From NCBI RefSeq assembly GCF_020177265.1, contig NZ_JAIVMC010000004.1, positions 124,001-188,000 on the forward strand: DNA of 64,000 nucleotides, read 5' to 3'. A program made the position numbers and the translations under genes. The notes below the pieces were generated by a model, which was not told the DNA's origin, made no database searches, and saw nothing but the letters and a program-made list of their open reading frames with translations. Below, one piece after another: positions 1-8,293 of the stretch. Within the stretch, counting starts at the first letter, position 1; each line of letters begins with the position of its first letter. The stretch is from Pseudooceanicola marinus. Lineage in GTDB: Bacteria > Pseudomonadota > Alphaproteobacteria > Rhodobacterales > Rhodobacteraceae.

Positions 1-299
1 TGATGGACGAACCCTTCGGCGCGCTGGACCAGATCCTGCGCCGGTCGATGAACATCGAGCTGCAACGCATCTGGAGCCAGCAGAAGGCCACCACCCTGTT
101 GGTCACCCACGGCATCGACGAGGCGGTCTTCCTGGCCGACCAGATCGTCGTCATGCACGCCAAGCCGGGGCGCATCGCGGAAATCGTCGACGTGCCGTTC
201 GAGCGGCCGCGCACCAAGGCGCTGTTCTCCGACCCGGCCTTCCACGCCATGTGCGAAGAGCTGATGGAGAAGCTGCACCCGGGCCATAAGGACGACTGA
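1..299 (+). CDS. ABC transporter ATP-binding protein, C-terminal part (SsuB/TauB/NrtD type), cut by window edge
   Basis: Only the last ~98 codons are present; the frame runs off the left edge. It opens in the Walker B/D-loop (MDEPFGALD), followed by the switch histidine in LLVTHGIDEA and the short C-terminal segment typical of nitrate/sulfonate/taurine importers. It would energise uptake at the inner membrane. The MDEPFGALD methionine is an internal residue, not the start. A hairpin terminator follows the stop. The nearest permease (831-2414) is on the other strand, so this ATPase either serves that transporter from a separate unit or ends an operon lying to the left. Family is confident; the substrate is unknown. 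Confidence 0.9.
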   Translation, partial: MDEPFGALDQILRRSMNIELQRIWSQQKATTLLVTHGIDEAVFLADQIVVMHAKPGRIAEIVDVPFERPRTKALFSDPAFHAMCEELMEKLHPGHKDD

Positions 300-352
300 C
301 CCACGGAGCTAGCCAGGTGCGGGCCGCATCCCGATGCCCGGACTAGCAAGGA

Positions 353-384
353 ACCGTCGCGCCCCTCGGGGCGTGGCGGTTTTG
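353..384 (+). terminator. Rho-independent terminator after the ABC ATPase gene
   Basis: A 13-bp stem (353-365 with 368-380, two G-T wobbles) closes a very short loop and is followed by a T-rich tract (ttttgctttt). It lies 53 bases past the stop and before the convergent VOC gene. Confidence 0.7.
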
Positions 385-402
385 CTTTTGGGGTAGCGGG
401 CG

Positions 403-834
403 TCAGCTGGCGGGGGCCATCCACTCCAGCTCGACGAAGGCGTCACCCGGCGTGCGGATGTAGCAGCAGCGCCCGCCGGGGAAGGCGATGACCTCTCCCA
501 GAACCGTGGCGCCGGCGGTGCGGCAGGTGGTCAGCGTCGTCTCCAGATCGTCGACGTGGAAACAGACATGCCCCGCGCCGGGCCGCCAGGGCAGCGGATC
601 TGCGGGGGGCGGGCCGTCCGGATGGGTGAAGGCGATCAGTTCCAGCACCAGATCCATCCCGGGCGCGCGCATCTGGGTGAAGGCGCACAGAAGCCCCGGG
701 TGCCCCGCCATACGGGCGATGTCGGCGCCCATCTCCTCCTCGACGAAGTCGGGGGCGAAGCCGAAGGCAGCGCGGAAGAACTCCATGGCGGCGGGCAGGT
801 CCGAGACGGTCATCGAGGCGTGGTGAAACCTCAT
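403..834 (-). CDS. VOC (glyoxalase/bleomycin resistance/dioxygenase) family protein
   Basis: A 143-residue protein with one VOC module pair: an N-terminal MRFHHASMTVSDL strand and helix, then a second half starting at GHVCFHVDDLE and ending in DAFVELEWM. Histidines near residue 4 and in the GHVCFHVDD segment plus the final E are candidate metal ligands. The family includes glyoxalases, epimerases and extradiol dioxygenases, so the reaction cannot be fixed. Its ATG overlaps the stop of the permease gene (ATGA), so it is translated after the permease. That suggests it acts on the imported compound or a breakdown product. Confidence 0.8.
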   Translation of the reverse strand: MRFHHASMTVSDLPAAMEFFRAAFGFAPDFVEEEMGADIARMAGHPGLLCAFTQMRAPGMDLVLELIAFTHPDGPPPADPLPWRPGAGHVCFHVDDLETTLTTCRTAGATVLGEVIAFPGGRCCYIRTPGDAFVELEWMAPAS

Positions 835-2414
835 CGCCGGGTTTTCCGCTCCAGGATGCCGACCAGTTCATAGGTCAGGGCCGAGATCAGGATCGAGATC
901 AGCGCCCCGGCCCAGATCGTTTCGTAATCCAGCGCCGGGCGGGCGAGGTTCAGCAGGTTGCCCAGGCCGATGCCCGAGACCAGCCATTCCGCCACCATGA
1001 CGCCCAGCAGGGCCATCGGCGCCACCATCTTGGCCGCCGCAAAGAGGTAGGAGATGGAATAGGGTATCGCGATGCGCCACAGCAGCTGCCAGCGCGATCC
1101 GCCATAGACCGAGACCAGGTCCCGCGCCGCCGAGGGGATCGAGGCGAAGCCCTGGGTCAGCAGCACATAAGCCGGGAAGAAGACCACCAGCATGGCGAGG
1201 AAGACCGAGGCCGCCACGCCCCGCCCAAAGGCCAGAACGACAAAGGGCACCAGCGCCACCAGCGGCGTGTTCTGCACCACCATGGCCACCGGCACCAGCG
1301 CGCGGGCGACGGCCGGCGACAGGATCGACATCGAGGCCAGCACAAAGGCGAAGGCCAGCCCGGCGATCAGCCCCAGCACCGCCATCGGCAGGGTGATCGA
1401 TAGCGCCTCCCAGATCGGGAAGGCGTCTTCGGTGAAGATGAAGCGGATCGTGGTCAGCGGCCCCGGCGCGATGATCGAGGGCATGTCGGCCAGGTCGATC
1501 AGGAAGGCCCAAAGCAGGAAGGGCACCACGAAGGCCAGCACGCCGAACCCCAGCCGTTCCACCCAGCTGCCGCTGCGCGCGGGCGCGGCCATGGCGGTGG
1601 CCAGCGTCGCGCTTTCGGTGGTGCGGCGCAGCCAGACGGCGGGGATCATGAAGATCAGATAGCCGCAGAGCCCGATCATCGAGGTCGAAATGGCGATCCC
1701 CCACAGCCGCGTCGGATTGGCCTGCGGCAGGGTCGACAGCAGGAAGGACCCGAAGCCGAACCGCGTGCCCGATCCGAACTCCCCCAGCACCGCGCCCAGC
1801 ACGGCGATCGGGGCGGCGACGCGCAGCCCGGCGAAGATGGCGGGCAGGGCGCCGCGCAGGCGGACATAGCGCATCAGCGCGCCTTCATGGCCGCCGTAGA
1901 CCTCGATCAGGTCCGACAGCCTCTGGTCGACCTGCTTCAGCCCCAGCAACATGGTGGACATGGCGGGGAAATAGACCATCAGCGCCGACAGGATCGTCTG
2001 CGGCCAGTCGCCCTTGAAGAACAGCACCAGCAGCGGACCGACGACGATGGCGGGCATGGTGTAGATGGCGATGTTCACGCCCCGAAACGCGGTGTCGAGC
2101 CAGGGCAGCACGCAGTAGAGCAGCGCCATGACGAAGGCCGCGCCACAGCCTATGGCAAAGCCCGTCGCGGCGATTTTCACCGTGGCCGCGCCGTGCAGCA
2201 GGTACAGATCGGCGCCGGTCCACATGTCCCCCAGGATATAGACCGGGCTCGACAGGATCAGTCGTCCCATCCGGGTCTGGGTGCCCAGCAGGTGCCAGAC
2301 CAGCAGCACCGACAGCACCAGCGCCACCTTCAGCGCGATCAGCGCCGCAGGGGACCGCAGCAGCGCCAGCAGCGGGCGGGGGGCGGTTTCGGGCAGGGGC
2401 AGCGTATCGGACAT
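831..2414 (-). CDS. ABC transporter permease with two fused BPD_transp_1 domains
   Basis: A 527-residue membrane protein containing two complete binding-protein-dependent permease domains in tandem. Each carries an EAA-type loop (VYGGHEGALMRYVRLRGALPA near residue 175 and VYGGSRWQLLWRIAIP near 430) and about six membrane spans. Normally two separate or identical subunits form the pore; here one chain can do so. The family is the SsuC/TauC/ThiX type that pairs with NMT1/SsuA-like binding proteins, such as the one encoded divergently at 2901. I chose the ATG of MSDTLPLPE rather than an upstream in-frame ATG because the extra 22 residues are arginine- and proline-rich with no membrane character. 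Confidence 0.88.
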   Translation of the reverse strand: MSDTLPLPETAPRPLLALLRSPAALIALKVALVLSVLLVWHLLGTQTRMGRLILSSPVYILGDMWTGADLYLLHGAATVKIAATGFAIGCGAAFVMALLYCVLPWLDTAFRGVNIAIYTMPAIVVGPLLVLFFKGDWPQTILSALMVYFPAMSTMLLGLKQVDQRLSDLIEVYGGHEGALMRYVRLRGALPAIFAGLRVAAPIAVLGAVLGEFGSGTRFGFGSFLLSTLPQANPTRLWGIAISTSMIGLCGYLIFMIPAVWLRRTTESATLATAMAAPARSGSWVERLGFGVLAFVVPFLLWAFLIDLADMPSIIAPGPLTTIRFIFTEDAFPIWEALSITLPMAVLGLIAGLAFAFVLASMSILSPAVARALVPVAMVVQNTPLVALVPFVVLAFGRGVAASVFLAMLVVFFPAYVLLTQGFASIPSAARDLVSVYGGSRWQLLWRIAIPYSISYLFAAAKMVAPMALLGVMVAEWLVSGIGLGNLLNLARPALDYETIWAGALISILISALTYELVGILERKTRR

Positions 2415-2900
2415 GATCGGTCGGGCCTTTGCTGGGGCGGACGGGACGCGCCATCCTGGTCGCATGAAGCCTGCCCGCAAACTGGATCGCGGCGCCAGAA
2501 TCGCGCGTCGCTCGGCGGCGCGGCAAAACTTGGCCGCAGGTGCGCCTGCCTTGCGATAGGGGCGCCACCGGGCCGCAGGCGGGCCAGATTGGCCAGGGTT
2601 TTGTGCAATTCCTGTGCAAAGGCCGGGAAACGGTGTCGCGGCGTTTTCCGCCGCCGAGTCCCGAAAATCCCGCCCGGAACGGCAAAAACGGGGCGAAATA
2701 GCGCGCTCTGCATGGATTTCATGCGCTTTGCAAATCGCATTTGCTGCTTCGCAGAAACCGTCAAGTCAGCGCGCATGACAGGCCAAGCCAGCCAAATTGA
2801 CCGCGCCCGGATCCGCTACCTAGGCTGGGTCCTATCGCCGGGAACCGGAAAAACGGACCGCGCCAGGAAAACGATAACCTCACCCAACAGGATCTTCCCC
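2415..2900. other. Divergent intergenic region, 486 bp
   Basis: No convincing gene lies here. Reading frames that run through it on both strands are arginine-rich GC artefacts. The 3' third (about 2700-2890) is less GC-rich and holds one plausible promoter for the rightward genes. I looked for a thiamine-pyrophosphate riboswitch because the downstream binding protein is of the NMT1/THI5 type, and saw none. Confidence 0.6.
2797..2826 (+). promoter_or_regulatory. Possible sigma-70-type promoter for the binding-protein operon
   Basis: TTGACC at 2797-2802 is separated by 18 bp from TAGGCT at 2821-2826. It lies 75 bp before the start codon at 2901 and is the best -35/-10 pair in the region. Confidence 0.4.
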
Positions 2901-3878
2901 ATGACCAAGCTTTCCCGTCGCGCCTTCACCGCCTCTGCCCTGGGCGGTCTGGCCGCTGCCTCCGTCCCCGGCCGCCTGTTCGCGCAGGATCTGACCACGC
3001 TGACCCTTCAGGCCATCTGGATCAACGACCCCGAATTCAACGGCTACTACATCGCCATGGAAGAAGGGTACTACGCCGACGAGGGTCTGAAGATCGACTA
3101 TATCCCCGGCGGCCCCGACGTGATCCCCCAGGCCTCTTTGCTGACCGGCAAGGCCGATATCGCGCTGGTCTCGCCCATGGAAACCGCCGAGGCGATCTTT
3201 GAAAAAGGCGCCGATTTCAAGGTGATCGGCGCCCAGTTCCAGAAAAGCCCCGACTCGGTGATCTTCCTGAAGGACAGCGGCATCGAGACGATGAAGGATC
3301 TGGAGGGCCGCACCGTTGCCTGCCCGCCGCTTAACGTCGGCCCCTTCAAGGTCGTCCTCGGCCTGGCCGGTGTCGACGGCGAAAAGGTGAACTTCGTCCC
3401 CTATACCTTCGACCCGACCCCGCTGGTCGCCGGTCAGGTGGACGCGGTCGTCGATTTCATGACCTCGATGCCCTATGTGATCAGCCAGGCCGCCGGCAAG
3501 GAATCCGATTTCATCCTCTTCTCCGACGTGGGCATGGTGATGGGCCAGGACCTGGTCTGCGCCAATGTGGAAACCATCGAGACCCGTCGCGAAGACCTGG
3601 TGGGCTTCCTGCGCGCCTCGCGCCGCGGCTGGGAAAAGGAATTCGAGGCCCCCGGCAAGGCCGCGCTGGAATGGGAAGACAGCTGGTTCAAGGGCAACGG
3701 CTATACCCCCGACATGACCCAGTTCCATTCGAACATCCAGGTCGACCTGATCCAGCATCCCGACGGGATCTTCGCCATGGACGACGAATGGATCGCTGCT
3801 ACGATCGAGTCGATGCACAAGGTGGGGATCGAGGCCGACGAGAGCATGTTCGATACCTCGCTTCTGAAAGAAATCTGA
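2901..3878 (+). CDS. ABC transporter substrate-binding protein, NMT1/THI5-like
   Basis: A 325-residue exported protein. The N-terminus has a twin-arginine-like signal (KLSRRAFTASALGGLAAAS) ending near FAQD. The mature part begins with LTLQAIWINDPEFNGYYIA and contains the NMT1/SsuA features GYYADEGL, DIALVSP and a hinge around residue 190. It should capture a small organic ligand in the periplasm and deliver it to the permease encoded divergently at 831-2414. The start is the ATG after AACAGGATCTTCCCC; longer in-frame upstream sequence is not protein-like. It is followed 10 bp later by an OYE gene, so uptake and reduction are probably co-expressed. Pyrimidine, sulfonate or aromatic ligands are all possible. 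Confidence 0.9.
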   Translation: MTKLSRRAFTASALGGLAAASVPGRLFAQDLTTLTLQAIWINDPEFNGYYIAMEEGYYADEGLKIDYIPGGPDVIPQASLLTGKADIALVSPMETAEAIFEKGADFKVIGAQFQKSPDSVIFLKDSGIETMKDLEGRTVACPPLNVGPFKVVLGLAGVDGEKVNFVPYTFDPTPLVAGQVDAVVDFMTSMPYVISQAAGKESDFILFSDVGMVMGQDLVCANVETIETRREDLVGFLRASRRGWEKEFEAPGKAALEWEDSWFKGNGYTPDMTQFHSNIQVDLIQHPDGIFAMDDEWIAATIESMHKVGIEADESMFDTSLLKEI

Positions 3879-3888
3879 GCCGGATCGA

Positions 3889-5013
3889 ATGACTGACAAG
3901 ACCACCGGGCCAAGCGCCCTGTTCACCCCCCTGATCGTCAGGGGGGTGACGTTTCATAACCGCCTTCTCCTGTCCCCCATGTGCCAGTACGCCGCCGAGG
4001 ATGGCCGCGCGACGGGCTGGCATTTCGATCACTACGCCCACATGGCCATGTCCGGTCTGGGCGGCGCCCTGATCGAGGCGACGGCGGTGCAGCCCGAGGG
4101 GCGGATCACGCCGGATTGCCTCGGGGCATGGTCGGATGACCAGATCCCCGGGTTGGCGATGATCGCCGAGGCGTTTCACCGTCACGGTGTCCCCGCAGGA
4201 GTGCAACTGGCGCATGCGGGCCGCAAGGCCTCGACCGAGCCGCCCTGGAACGGGGCGAAATTCCTGCCCGCAGGCGACCCGCGGCGCTGGACCTGCGTTG
4301 CGCCCTCGGCTGTGCCCTACGCCGACGGTTGGCCCGCCCCAGCCGAGCTGAGCCTGGACGACATCGCCGCCCTGCGCGCGGCCTTTGTCGCGGCGGCGCA
4401 GCGGGCCATGGCGGCCGGGTTCGATTTCGTCGAGATCCACGGCGCCCACGGCTACCTGCTGCACAGCTTCGTCTCCCCCCTGTCGAACCGGCGCACCGAC
4501 GGCTACGGCGGGTCCGCCGAGGCGCGGCATCGCCTGCCGGTGGAGATCGCGCAGGACCTGCGCGCCGCCCTGCCCGAGGACATGCCGATCTTCTACCGCG
4601 CCTCCTGCGTTGATCGCGTCGAGGGCGGGCTGGACCTGGAGGACACTGTGGCCCTGGCCGCCGCGCTGAAGGGCGTAGGCGTCGACGTGGTGGATTGCTC
4701 CGCCGGTGGCATCGCGCCGGGCACCAATGGCTCGCAGGTCGGGGAGGAGATCACGGCCCAGCACGACATGGCCGCACGCGTGCGGGCCGAGGCGGGGGTG
4801 GCGACCATGGCCGTGGGCGGCACCCACAGCCCCGCCGTCGCCATGGGCAGCATCGACGACGGTAAGGCTGACCTGGTCGCGGTGGCCAGCGAGATGCTGA
4901 ACAACTTCGACTTCCCCCGGCAATGCGCCGAGGCGGCGGGCGTGGAGACACCCGATTTCATCCAGCCGCACCGCTACGCCTTCTACAACCAGTTCGCGCG
5001 AGGGGCCTCATGA
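3889..5013 (+). CDS. NADH:flavin oxidoreductase, Old Yellow Enzyme family (YqjM class)
   Basis: A 374-residue FMN-dependent TIM barrel that reduces activated C=C bonds (enones, maleimides and similar) with NAD(P)H. Visible features are the SPMCQY motif with Cys32 (the redox-sensing cysteine position of YqjM), the substrate-binding His184/His187 and the tyrosine in IHGAHGYLL, and the family signature SPLSNRRTDGYGGS. These place it in the YqjM/thermophilic-like class. It is transcribed with the binding protein upstream, and its stop overlaps the start of the aldo/keto reductase. A ring-reduction or enone-reduction step in catabolism is the likely role; the substrate is not determinable. Confidence 0.9.
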   Translation: MTDKTTGPSALFTPLIVRGVTFHNRLLLSPMCQYAAEDGRATGWHFDHYAHMAMSGLGGALIEATAVQPEGRITPDCLGAWSDDQIPGLAMIAEAFHRHGVPAGVQLAHAGRKASTEPPWNGAKFLPAGDPRRWTCVAPSAVPYADGWPAPAELSLDDIAALRAAFVAAAQRAMAAGFDFVEIHGAHGYLLHSFVSPLSNRRTDGYGGSAEARHRLPVEIAQDLRAALPEDMPIFYRASCVDRVEGGLDLEDTVALAAALKGVGVDVVDCSAGGIAPGTNGSQVGEEITAQHDMAARVRAEAGVATMAVGGTHSPAVAMGSIDDGKADLVAVASEMLNNFDFPRQCAEAAGVETPDFIQPHRYAFYNQFARGAS

Positions 5014-6032
5014 CACTGCCCCGCGTGCCCCTGGGGGGCACCGGGCTTTGCGTCAGTCGCATCGGGCTTGGTACCGCGCCTCTAGGGGATTTCTACGCGC
5101 ATCTGGACGACCATCAGGCCATCGCCACGGTGGAGGCCGCGCTGGCGGCCGGCATCACCCTGCTGGACACCTCGCCGCACTACGGCAACGGCCTGGCCGA
5201 ACATCGTACCGGCACCGGCCTGCGGTCGGTCCCGCGCGATCAGCTGGTGCTGTCGACCAAGGTGGGCCGGGTGATGGACCCGCACCGCCATGGCTCCGTG
5301 GCGGCGCCCGCGCGCGGTTTCGTCGGGTCCCTGCCGCATGCCGCGCGGTTCGACTACAGCTATGACGGGACGATGCGGTCCATCGACCAGTCCCTTCTGC
5401 GGCTGGGCACGGACCGGCTGGACCTGGTGCTGATCCACGATGTGGACAGCTGGACCCATGGCGAGGCGATGATCGAGGCCCGTTATCGTCAGGCGCTGGA
5501 TGGCGCCACGCGGGCGCTGGCGGAGCTGAAGGGGCAGGGGGTGATCGCCGGCTACGGGCTGGGTCTCGATGACCACGAGATGGCCGAGCGGTTCCTGGGC
5601 GATGCGGATTATGACGTGGTGCTGCTCGCCGGGCGCTATTCCCTGCTGGAACAGCCAGCGCTTGCCACGATGATGCCCCGGGCGCAGGCCAGGGGCACGG
5701 CGCTGATCCTGGGCGGGGTGTTCAACTCCGGCATCCTGGCCACCGGCGCGGTGCCGGGGGCGAAATACAATTATGCCGAGGCCGGGCCGGACGTCCTCGA
5801 CCGGGTTGCCCGGATCGAGCGGATCTGCGCCGCCCATGGCACCGCGCTGCCCCATGCGGCGCTGCACTTCGCCCTCGCGCATCCGGCCGTCGCCTCGGTC
5901 GTCCTCGGCGCCGTGCGTCCCGAGGAGGTCACCCGCAACATCGCCGCCCTGCAGGCGGAGATCCCCTCCGCCCTCTGGGCCGACCTGAGGGGCGAGGGCC
6001 TGCTGGACCCCGCCGCCCCGGTGCCCGACTAG
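5010..6032 (+). CDS. Aldo/keto reductase (pyridoxal 4-dehydrogenase / D-threo-aldose dehydrogenase-like)
   Basis: A 340-residue NAD(P)-dependent TIM-barrel enzyme with the complete AKR tetrad: Asp53 and Tyr58 (LLDTSPHYG), Lys84 (LSTKVGR) and His143 (LVLIHDVD). The sequence style (PLGDFY at the N-terminus, PHAARFDYSYDG in the middle) resembles the group annotated as D-threo-aldose 1-dehydrogenase, L-fucose dehydrogenase or pyridoxal 4-dehydrogenase, which oxidise a cyclic hemiacetal to a lactone. The start ATG overlaps the OYE stop (ATGA) and is preferred over an in-frame start 87 bp upstream. It probably acts on a carbonyl intermediate of the same pathway. Confidence 0.87.
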   Translation: MTLPRVPLGGTGLCVSRIGLGTAPLGDFYAHLDDHQAIATVEAALAAGITLLDTSPHYGNGLAEHRTGTGLRSVPRDQLVLSTKVGRVMDPHRHGSVAAPARGFVGSLPHAARFDYSYDGTMRSIDQSLLRLGTDRLDLVLIHDVDSWTHGEAMIEARYRQALDGATRALAELKGQGVIAGYGLGLDDHEMAERFLGDADYDVVLLAGRYSLLEQPALATMMPRAQARGTALILGGVFNSGILATGAVPGAKYNYAEAGPDVLDRVARIERICAAHGTALPHAALHFALAHPAVASVVLGAVRPEEVTRNIAALQAEIPSALWADLRGEGLLDPAAPVPD

Positions 6033-6089
6033 GGCTGGGCGGCGGCCTCCTCGGCCCTGCCGGGCCTCCTCGGACCGACGGGGCCCGCG

Positions 6090-6836
6090 TCAGTCGAACA
6101 TCTGACCCCAGCCGGTGATGGCGGGGCGCACCCCGGCCTTTAGGCAGGCATCCAGATAGGTGACAGAGATGGAATCGGCCAGCGGGATCCCCGTCTCGGC
6201 CTCGTATTCCGCCGCCAGCGCCGTGGCGGGGAAGTTGGTGCAGACCACCGCGACGCAATCGGCGGCATCGTCGGCGGCCTCGTGCAATAGGGCGCGCATC
6301 CGATCCAGCGGCGTCGCGCCGATGTCGACGTTGGCCACGCAGCCCAGCGAGACGGCCTTCACCACCTCGAAGCCGGACCGCGTGTAGTTCTCGACGATGG
6401 CCGCCGTCACATCCTCGGTATAGGGCACGGCCAGCGAGATCTTGCGCCAGTTCTTCGCGGCGAACAGATCGAAATAGCCGATGGTGGCCGAGGTCGCGGT
6501 GATCCCGGTTTCCGCCTCGATCAGCTCGCACAGCTTGCGGTCCTGGTCGATGCCGCGCCAGCTGGCGGCGGTGCCGTTCCAGGTGATCACGTCCAGCGGC
6601 GCATCGGCCAGAAGCCGCGCCGCAGACAGCATCGGGTCGTACTGGAAATGGCTTTCCGAGCTTTCGTTCAGCGCCAGGGTCTTCACCACGATCCGCGAGA
6701 AATGGTTCGAGATGCGCGCCGCCTCCTGCATGCTCAGGGCATAGGTCAGCGGCTCGGCCCAGGTGTTTGACGAGGGCATGATATGGCCGATGCGGGTATA
6801 GCTGGCGGGGTCGCTGTAGGGATAGGGCAGGGTCAT
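6090..6836 (-). CDS. Arylmalonate decarboxylase / maleate isomerase family protein with one catalytic Cys
   Basis: A 248-residue member of the Asp/Glu racemase superfamily, recognised from PSSNT near residue 21 and VVCTNFPAT near 199. The second catalytic cysteine is kept (Cys199), but the first site reads WNGTAASWRG with Gly88 where isomerases and racemases have Cys. Arylmalonate decarboxylase has the same Gly-for-Cys exchange with a nearby ...S-x-x-RG context, so decarboxylation of a malonate-type acid is more likely than isomerisation. It is the last gene of the minus-strand series, and its ATG overlaps the amidohydrolase stop. The family is confident; the decarboxylase reading is inference from the active site. 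Confidence 0.82.
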   Translation of the reverse strand: MTLPYPYSDPASYTRIGHIMPSSNTWAEPLTYALSMQEAARISNHFSRIVVKTLALNESSESHFQYDPMLSAARLLADAPLDVITWNGTAASWRGIDQDRKLCELIEAETGITATSATIGYFDLFAAKNWRKISLAVPYTEDVTAAIVENYTRSGFEVVKAVSLGCVANVDIGATPLDRMRALLHEAADDAADCVAVVCTNFPATALAAEYEAETGIPLADSISVTYLDACLKAGVRPAITGWGQMFD

Positions 6837-8293
6837 GACGGGTCCATGGGCAGGGTGCGGGTAAAGCCGAGGTCGGGTTTCGGCCGGGTGTCGAGAAACT
6901 GCTGGATATGGGGCAGGGCGGCCTCGGCGGCGGCGCGCTGGTCGGCGCGGGCAGCCTCCAGCGCAGGCATGTGGCGGGCGATGCGGGCGCGCAAGGCGCG
7001 GGTGTCGAAACGGGGCTGGCCGTCTGTCAGCACCTCGCGTCCCGCGACGAAGACCGAGGTGACCGAGCTGCCGGTTTCCGCCGTCACCATCTGCACCACC
7101 GGATCGTTCAGGGGGGTGAAGGCGAGGGTGTCGAGGGACAGGATCGTCAGGTCGGCGGGGGCGCCGGGGCGCAGGGTCGAGGGCGCCAGCCCCATGCAGG
7201 CCGCGCCGCCTTGGGTGGCCATCCCATAGGCGGTGGCGGCGTCGATCCAGTGGTCGCGTGTGGTCTCGGACAGACGCGACAGGTTGGTCGCATGGCGCAT
7301 CGCCTCGAACGTGTTCATGGCGTCCGACGAGTTCGCCCCGTCGGTGGCGAGGCCAGGCGTCAGCCCTGCCTCGCGCATCATCTGCACCGGGGCCACGCCT
7401 GCGCCCAGGCGCTGGTTCGACGCCGGGATATGCGCCACTGACGCGCCGTGCCGCGCCAGGGTGGCGAAGTCGCGCGCGCCCAGCCAGATCGCGTGACCGG
7501 CGGTGAAATCGGGGCCCAGAATGCCCAGGCTTTCCAGCCGGTCGACGGGCGAGCCGCCCCAAAGCTGGCGCGCCACTTCGGCCTGAAGGCGGCTCTCGGC
7601 AACATGCATGTGCAGCCGCCAGCCCCGGCGTCGGGCCAGGTCGGCGGCGCCTCGCAGGAAGGCCTCGGAACATTGGTGCGGGATGGTCGGCGCCAGGCCC
7701 CAGGTGATCCCCTCCGGCAGGGCAAAGCCCATGCCCTTGTCGATACGGGTCAGCAGGGCCTCGGGGTCCTGCGGGGCGGTGCTCAGGCTGGCGGCGATCT
7801 CGGGCGGCAGGGTCTCGACCAGCCCGGGGATGCTGTCCGCAAAGCCGATGTCGGCGACCATTGGCGCGATAACGGCGCGCAGGCCCGCGTCGGCATAGGC
7901 TTGGGCCACGGCGGCCAGATGGTCGGGATCGGGGGCGGGCATCCCCACGGCCAGGTCATAGACCGCCGTCACCCCTTTCGACAGCATGTCCCAGGCGCCC
8001 AAGAGGGTACTGTCATAGACCATCTGTGCATCACGACCGGCAGCCATCCAGCCGCCCGAGGTCAGGGAAAACTCCAGCGGCCAGCGGTCGGCCACGCCCT
8101 TGTTCAGGTTGGCGTGCCCATGGGTATGGGCGTTGACCAGCCCGGCGATCACCATCTGCCCGCTGATGTCGCGGCGCGGCAGGCCGGCGGCGTCCGCGCT
8201 GATCACCCCGTCGCGCAGGATCACGTCACGGACGGTCACCGCGCCGGTCAGGGGGCATGCCACGAGGCCGCCGGTCAGAACCAGGCCTGTCAT
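6833..8293 (-). CDS. Amidohydrolase (ATZ/TRZ, MTA/SAH-deaminase-like)
   Basis: A 486-residue metal-dependent hydrolase. Metal and catalytic residues are visible: His56 and His58 in NAHTHGHANLNKG, His230 and Glu233 in LHMHVAESR, His267 in AGHAIW, and Asp318 in ATDGANSSDAMN. This is the pattern of subtype III amidohydrolases, which deaminate or dechlorinate N-heterocycles (5'-methylthioadenosine, s-triazines, guanine-like rings). It is translationally coupled on both sides by 4-nt overlaps. A deamination step on an N-ring or its cleavage product fits the cluster, but cyclic amide hydrolysis cannot be excluded. Confidence 0.88.
   Translation of the reverse strand: MTGLVLTGGLVACPLTGAVTVRDVILRDGVISADAAGLPRRDISGQMVIAGLVNAHTHGHANLNKGVADRWPLEFSLTSGGWMAAGRDAQMVYDSTLLGAWDMLSKGVTAVYDLAVGMPAPDPDHLAAVAQAYADAGLRAVIAPMVADIGFADSIPGLVETLPPEIAASLSTAPQDPEALLTRIDKGMGFALPEGITWGLAPTIPHQCSEAFLRGAADLARRRGWRLHMHVAESRLQAEVARQLWGGSPVDRLESLGILGPDFTAGHAIWLGARDFATLARHGASVAHIPASNQRLGAGVAPVQMMREAGLTPGLATDGANSSDAMNTFEAMRHATNLSRLSETTRDHWIDAATAYGMATQGGAACMGLAPSTLRPGAPADLTILSLDTLAFTPLNDPVVQMVTAETGSSVTSVFVAGREVLTDGQPRFDTRALRARIARHMPALEAARADQRAAAEAALPHIQQFLDTRPKPDLGFTRTLPMDPS

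Noticed and set aside
2901-3878. Thiamine precursor (HMP) importer reading for the NMT1/THI5-like protein
   Set aside because: No thiamine genes or TPP riboswitch nearby, and the neighbours are catabolic enzymes, so only the family name is kept.
6034-6075. Direct repeat GGCCTCCTCGG twice between the aldo/keto reductase and decarboxylase-like genes
   Set aside because: Short, GC-rich and without dyad symmetry or a T-run; not enough to call a terminator or site.
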